Shown piece after piece: positions 15,353 through 17,410 of a stretch of 17,410 bases of DNA. The first letter of the stretch is position 1; each line of letters begins with the position of its first letter. This stretch comes from Treponema sp. (GTDB taxonomy: Bacteria > Spirochaetota > Spirochaetia > Treponematales > Treponemataceae), in the NCBI GenBank assembly GCA_016290335.1, contig JAEETM010000073.1, forward strand, positions 1 to 17,410, read 5' to 3'. Both the position numbers and the translations under genes were made by a program. A model generated the notes under the pieces. It worked only from the letters and a program-made list of their open reading frames with translations, had not been told where the DNA came from and did not search any database.

Positions 15353-16645
15353 TTACATAGCTCCAGCTACATTATAGATGCTTTCGTAAACCTCTTCAAT
15401 CTTTTCTTCATCTATACTGGAGAATGCTACGCGTAAAGTGTTGCTGTCAATCTGAATAATTCCAATTCCTTTTTCGGCAAGAAGCTTTTTGCGGATATCT
15501 TCTGCGTTTCCGGTTTTTACATTAAAGCTCATAAAGTAGCCGGAATTGAAAGGAAGAGGAGTGAGAACTTCGGATTTATGTGTATTAACAAACTTTCTTA
15601 CAGCATCGTAGCGGCGTTTAAGCATATTGCGAAGCTGTTTTTTCTGTTCGTTGTGTGCGGCGTCGTTGATTGCGTGGAGAACAAGTGCCTGCGATGGTGT
15701 TGATGAGCAGGAAACTGAAGAACGGATTGCTGCCATAAACTTTGTTGTAAGAGCTGTGTACTGAGCTTCTGTCATTCCTTTTGAAGCAAAGGTGATAAAG
15801 CCAGTTCTAAAGCCCCAGGCAAAATCTTCTTTTGTAGGACCGTCAGCCTTTATTGCAAGAATGTTTTCGTGCATATCGGCAAAGTAAGCAAAGAGAGACT
15901 GAGGTTCAATATCATCTTCGTAATTAAGACCAAAGTAAGCATCATCAGAAAGAACAAGAACCTTTGTGCCGCCTTCTGCAAGTTTTTTTACAATTTTACA
16001 GATTTCGGCAGCTTCTGTTTTAGTAGGGCTGTAGCCTGAAGGATTCTGCGGGAAGTTCAAAAGCACTCGAACTGAACCATATTTTTTTGCGTCTTCATTA
16101 ACGGCGCGTTCAAAATCCTTAAGATTAAAATGACCGTTTTCAAAGCATTCAAACTGATGGAACTCGGCATTTCGGCGGGCACAAGTAATCAGCTCGTAGT
16201 TGTCCCAGCATGGATTAGCCGCAAGCAGAGGTTTGTCTGTATCTATGAACAAATCTGCGGTGTAAGAAAGAACTGCTGTAAGGCCTGGAACAAGAATCGG
16301 CAGAGAAAAAGTTTTATCCTTAAGAGAAGGATTTTTTTCTATGATTTTTTCTTTCCAGATTTTGCGGAGGTCAGGATTACCGGCTGTTTTTGCATAAGCA
16401 ACAGTTTCGCGTGAATTAAAGTCCGGCATAGATTTTTTGTAAGTGTCCAGCTCAATTGGAGTTCCGTTTGCAACTGCCATACCAATTGTACCGTTAGCAA
16501 AGCTTGCAGATTTAGCAGCCTCGCCACCCTGAGCTATAATTCCATTAGGAAAATAGAGCCTTAATCCCATGTCCGAAAGCAGAGCACCTGCTGTTGTTCC
16601 GGAAAGTGTATTATTTAATTCTTTTGCCAATTCGTTTATCATCAT
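15353..16645 (-). CDS. Class I/II (aspartate-type) PLP aminotransferase
   Basis: This is a fold-type I PLP enzyme of 430 residues from the preferred start. Visible cofactor residues are N201 in FPQNPSG, D234 and Y237 in LSDDAYFGL, the Schiff-base lysine K272 in DGPTKEDFAWG, and R280 in FRTGF, which binds the phosphate or carboxylate. It would transfer an amino group between an amino acid and a 2-oxo acid; the substrate is not resolved. The sequence is open back to a TTG at 16681, but that TTG is exactly the first bases of a TTGACT -35 element. The ATG at 16645 lies 7 bases after the matching -10 and begins the more protein-like MMINELAKELNN. I therefore choose 16645. No Shine-Dalgarno is visible. 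It forms an operon with the solute-binding lipoprotein gene, three bases downstream. Confidence 0.88.
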   Translation of the reverse strand: MMINELAKELNNTLSGTTAGALLSDMGLRLYFPNGIIAQGGEAAKSASFANGTIGMAVANGTPIELDTYKKSMPDFNSRETVAYAKTAGNPDLRKIWKEKIIEKNPSLKDKTFSLPILVPGLTAVLSYTADLFIDTDKPLLAANPCWDNYELITCARRNAEFHQFECFENGHFNLKDFERAVNEDAKKYGSVRVLLNFPQNPSGYSPTKTEAAEICKIVKKLAEGGTKVLVLSDDAYFGLNYEDDIEPQSLFAYFADMHENILAIKADGPTKEDFAWGFRTGFITFASKGMTEAQYTALTTKFMAAIRSSVSCSSTPSQALVLHAINDAAHNEQKKQLRNMLKRRYDAVRKFVNTHKSEVLTPLPFNSGYFMSFNVKTGNAEDIRKKLLAEKGIGIIQIDSNTLRVAFSSIDEEKIEEVYESIYNVAGAM

Positions 16646-16652
16646 ACGCCCA

Positions 16653-16681
16653 ATTATCATAAATTGTGCATAAAAAGTCAA
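16653..16681 (-). promoter_or_regulatory. Sigma70 promoter giving a predicted leaderless aminotransferase mRNA
   Basis: TTGACT (16681-16676) is separated by exactly 17 bases from GATAAT (16658-16653); each matches consensus at five of six positions. Seven bases (TGGGCGT) then lead to the ATG at 16645, so +1 falls on the start codon. A TGCATAAA box sits inside the promoter spacer. Confidence 0.7.
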
Positions 16682-16721
16682 TAATATGCATAAAATTGAA
16701 TAAAATGTGTATATTTATGCA
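16668..16721. promoter_or_regulatory. Repeated TGCATAAA boxes between divergent promoters
   Basis: TGCATAAAA occurs at 16668-16676 and 16687-16695 as direct copies 19 bases apart. An inverted copy TTTATGCA lies at 16714-16721, paired with a near-copy TGAATAAA at 16697-16704 (7 of 8 matching, 9-base spacer). The first copy lies between the -35 and -10 of the aminotransferase promoter, where a bound protein would block RNA polymerase. This looks like an operator, but the region is AT-rich and no regulator gene is adjacent, so the assignment is inferred. Confidence 0.4.
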
Positions 16722-16770
16722 AAAAAAATACTAGATAGTTTCAGCCCTTATTAAGCTTATTGTTTTGCTA

Positions 16771-16798
16771 TTGTAAAATATCCATTTGTTATTATAAT
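16771..16798 (+). promoter_or_regulatory. Promoter of the phosphohexomutase gene
   Basis: TTGTAA (16771-16776) and a perfect TATAAT (16793-16798) are 16 bases apart. Transcription would start near 16805, giving a 36-base leader with a strong AAGGAG (16829-16834) six bases before the ATG. In contrast to the divergent aminotransferase gene, this is a conventional leadered start. Confidence 0.6.
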
Positions 16799-16840
16799 TA
16801 AAATAATTTATCAGGAGAGAAGAATTAAAAGGAGTTTTCT

Positions 16841-17410
16841 ATGAGTTTTGATATTATGAAATTGCAGAATGGCAGCGATGTTCGTGGTGTAGCTGTTGAA
16901 GGTGTTGAAGGCGAGAATGTAAATCTTACAGACCACATTGCGTTGAAGATTGGATGCGCATTTGTAAGCTGGCTTTCTAAAAAAACTGGAAAAGCTGCAA
17001 AGGATCTTACAATTGGCCTTGGCCGTGATTCAAGGATTTCTGGTCCGGCACTCAGCAAGGCACTTATAGCTGGAATTGTAAGCACCGGTGCAAAGGTTGT
17101 TAACTGTAATATGGCAACAACTCCTGCAATGTTTATGTCTATTGTTTTTGACCAGACAAAATATGACGGCTCTGCAATGATTACGGCGAGTCATCTTCCT
17201 TTTAATAGAAATGGAATTAAGTTTTTTGATAAGGATGGCGGACTTGAACACGAAGATATTACCGACATCTTAAAAATTGCCGGCGAAGTTCCAGATGATT
17301 ACGAAAAAGAAGCCGTTTGCAGCGTTTTTGATAATGAAGTTAAAGAGTTTGATTTGCTTTCGGTTTATGCAGAATACTTAAAAAATAAAATTGCTGATGG
17401 AATTGGAAAC
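16841..17410 (+). CDS. Phosphoglucomutase/phosphomannomutase family protein (3' end outside window)
   Basis: The first 190 residues of an alpha-D-phosphohexomutase are visible; the frame is open at the window edge. NGSDVRGVAVEG (10-21) is the N-terminal phosphate-binding start of domain I. GLGRDSRISGPAL (59-71) is the conserved family segment. MITASHLPFNRNGIKFF (113-129) is the active-site loop, with S117 as the phosphorylated serine. The loop reads TASHLP instead of the more common TASHNP, a variant I believe occurs in a bacterial subgroup and expect to be active. The enzyme interconverts hexose 1- and 6-phosphates (glucose or mannose), feeding nucleotide-sugar synthesis. The start is supported by AAGGAG with 6-base spacing. 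It is divergent from the aminotransferase operon. Confidence 0.93.
   Translation, partial: MSFDIMKLQNGSDVRGVAVEGVEGENVNLTDHIALKIGCAFVSWLSKKTGKAAKDLTIGLGRDSRISGPALSKALIAGIVSTGAKVVNCNMATTPAMFMSIVFDQTKYDGSAMITASHLPFNRNGIKFFDKDGGLEHEDITDILKIAGEVPDDYEKEAVCSVFDNEVKEFDLLSVYAEYLKNKIADGIGN

Noticed and set aside
1..17410. CRISPR array, tRNA/rRNA, insertion sequence, prophage, toxin-antitoxin or defence island
   Set aside because: I saw no regularly spaced repeats, no cloverleaf-like or rRNA segments, no transposase or integrase motifs, and no recognised defence domains. The HD protein is a standard dGTPase rather than a defence-type nuclease.

Overview
The window reads as chromosomal DNA of a free-living or gut-type spirochaete, most likely a Treponema relative. 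It is moderately AT-rich. It carries a double-Cache chemoreceptor, lipoproteins with loose lipoboxes (FSGC, ITSC), a DUF5058-type membrane protein, an L-fucose isomerase-family enzyme and a GH5 glycanase, which suits a motile carbohydrate user. The genus call is inferred from gene content, not from a marker gene. No rRNA, tRNA, CRISPR array, insertion sequence or prophage is visible, and no gap without a gene exceeds about 200 bases.

Layout. Positions 1-1112 (+): the 3' part of a DHH/DHHA1 phosphoesterase gene, then a Dabb-domain gene. Positions 1113-1186: a G/C-rich patch of hairpins that runs into the stop codon of the next gene. Positions 4081-1184 (-): an apparent operon of a DUF5058 membrane protein, a second membrane protein and an M20 metallopeptidase, read here as a transporter pair with its peptidase. 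Positions 5714-4122 (-): an L-fucose/arabinose isomerase-family gene with a good promoter, a Shine-Dalgarno and a clear intrinsic terminator. Positions 7911-5818 (-): a methyl-accepting chemotaxis protein. Positions 10682-8086 (-): a tight membrane/lipid cluster of PrsW-type protease, diacylglycerol glycosyltransferase and YhhN/lysoplasmalogenase family protein. Positions 10821-12321 (+): a cytoplasmic GH5 glycanase and an Ig-like-fold lipoprotein. Positions 13604-12318 (-): dGTPase. Positions 13686-14051 (+): a small protein of unknown function. Positions 16645-14048 (-): a class I/II aminotransferase and a solute-binding-type lipoprotein. Positions 16841-17410 (+): the 5' part of a phosphohexomutase gene.

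The most interesting structural signal is in the gene starts. Most genes have a recognisable Shine-Dalgarno. Four minus-strand genes (DUF5058, YhhN, dGTPase, aminotransferase) have none, and instead carry a -10-like hexamer exactly 6-7 bases before the ATG, so transcription would begin at the start codon. A fifth gene (PrsW) is close to this. This predicts a class of leaderless mRNAs and also corrects the aminotransferase start. Two convergent gene pairs share four bases at their stop codons and have no terminator between them. I see no clearly new enzymatic or defence system. The DUF5058/M20 unit and the PrsW/glycolipid/lysoplasmalogenase cluster are the best candidates for undescribed biology.
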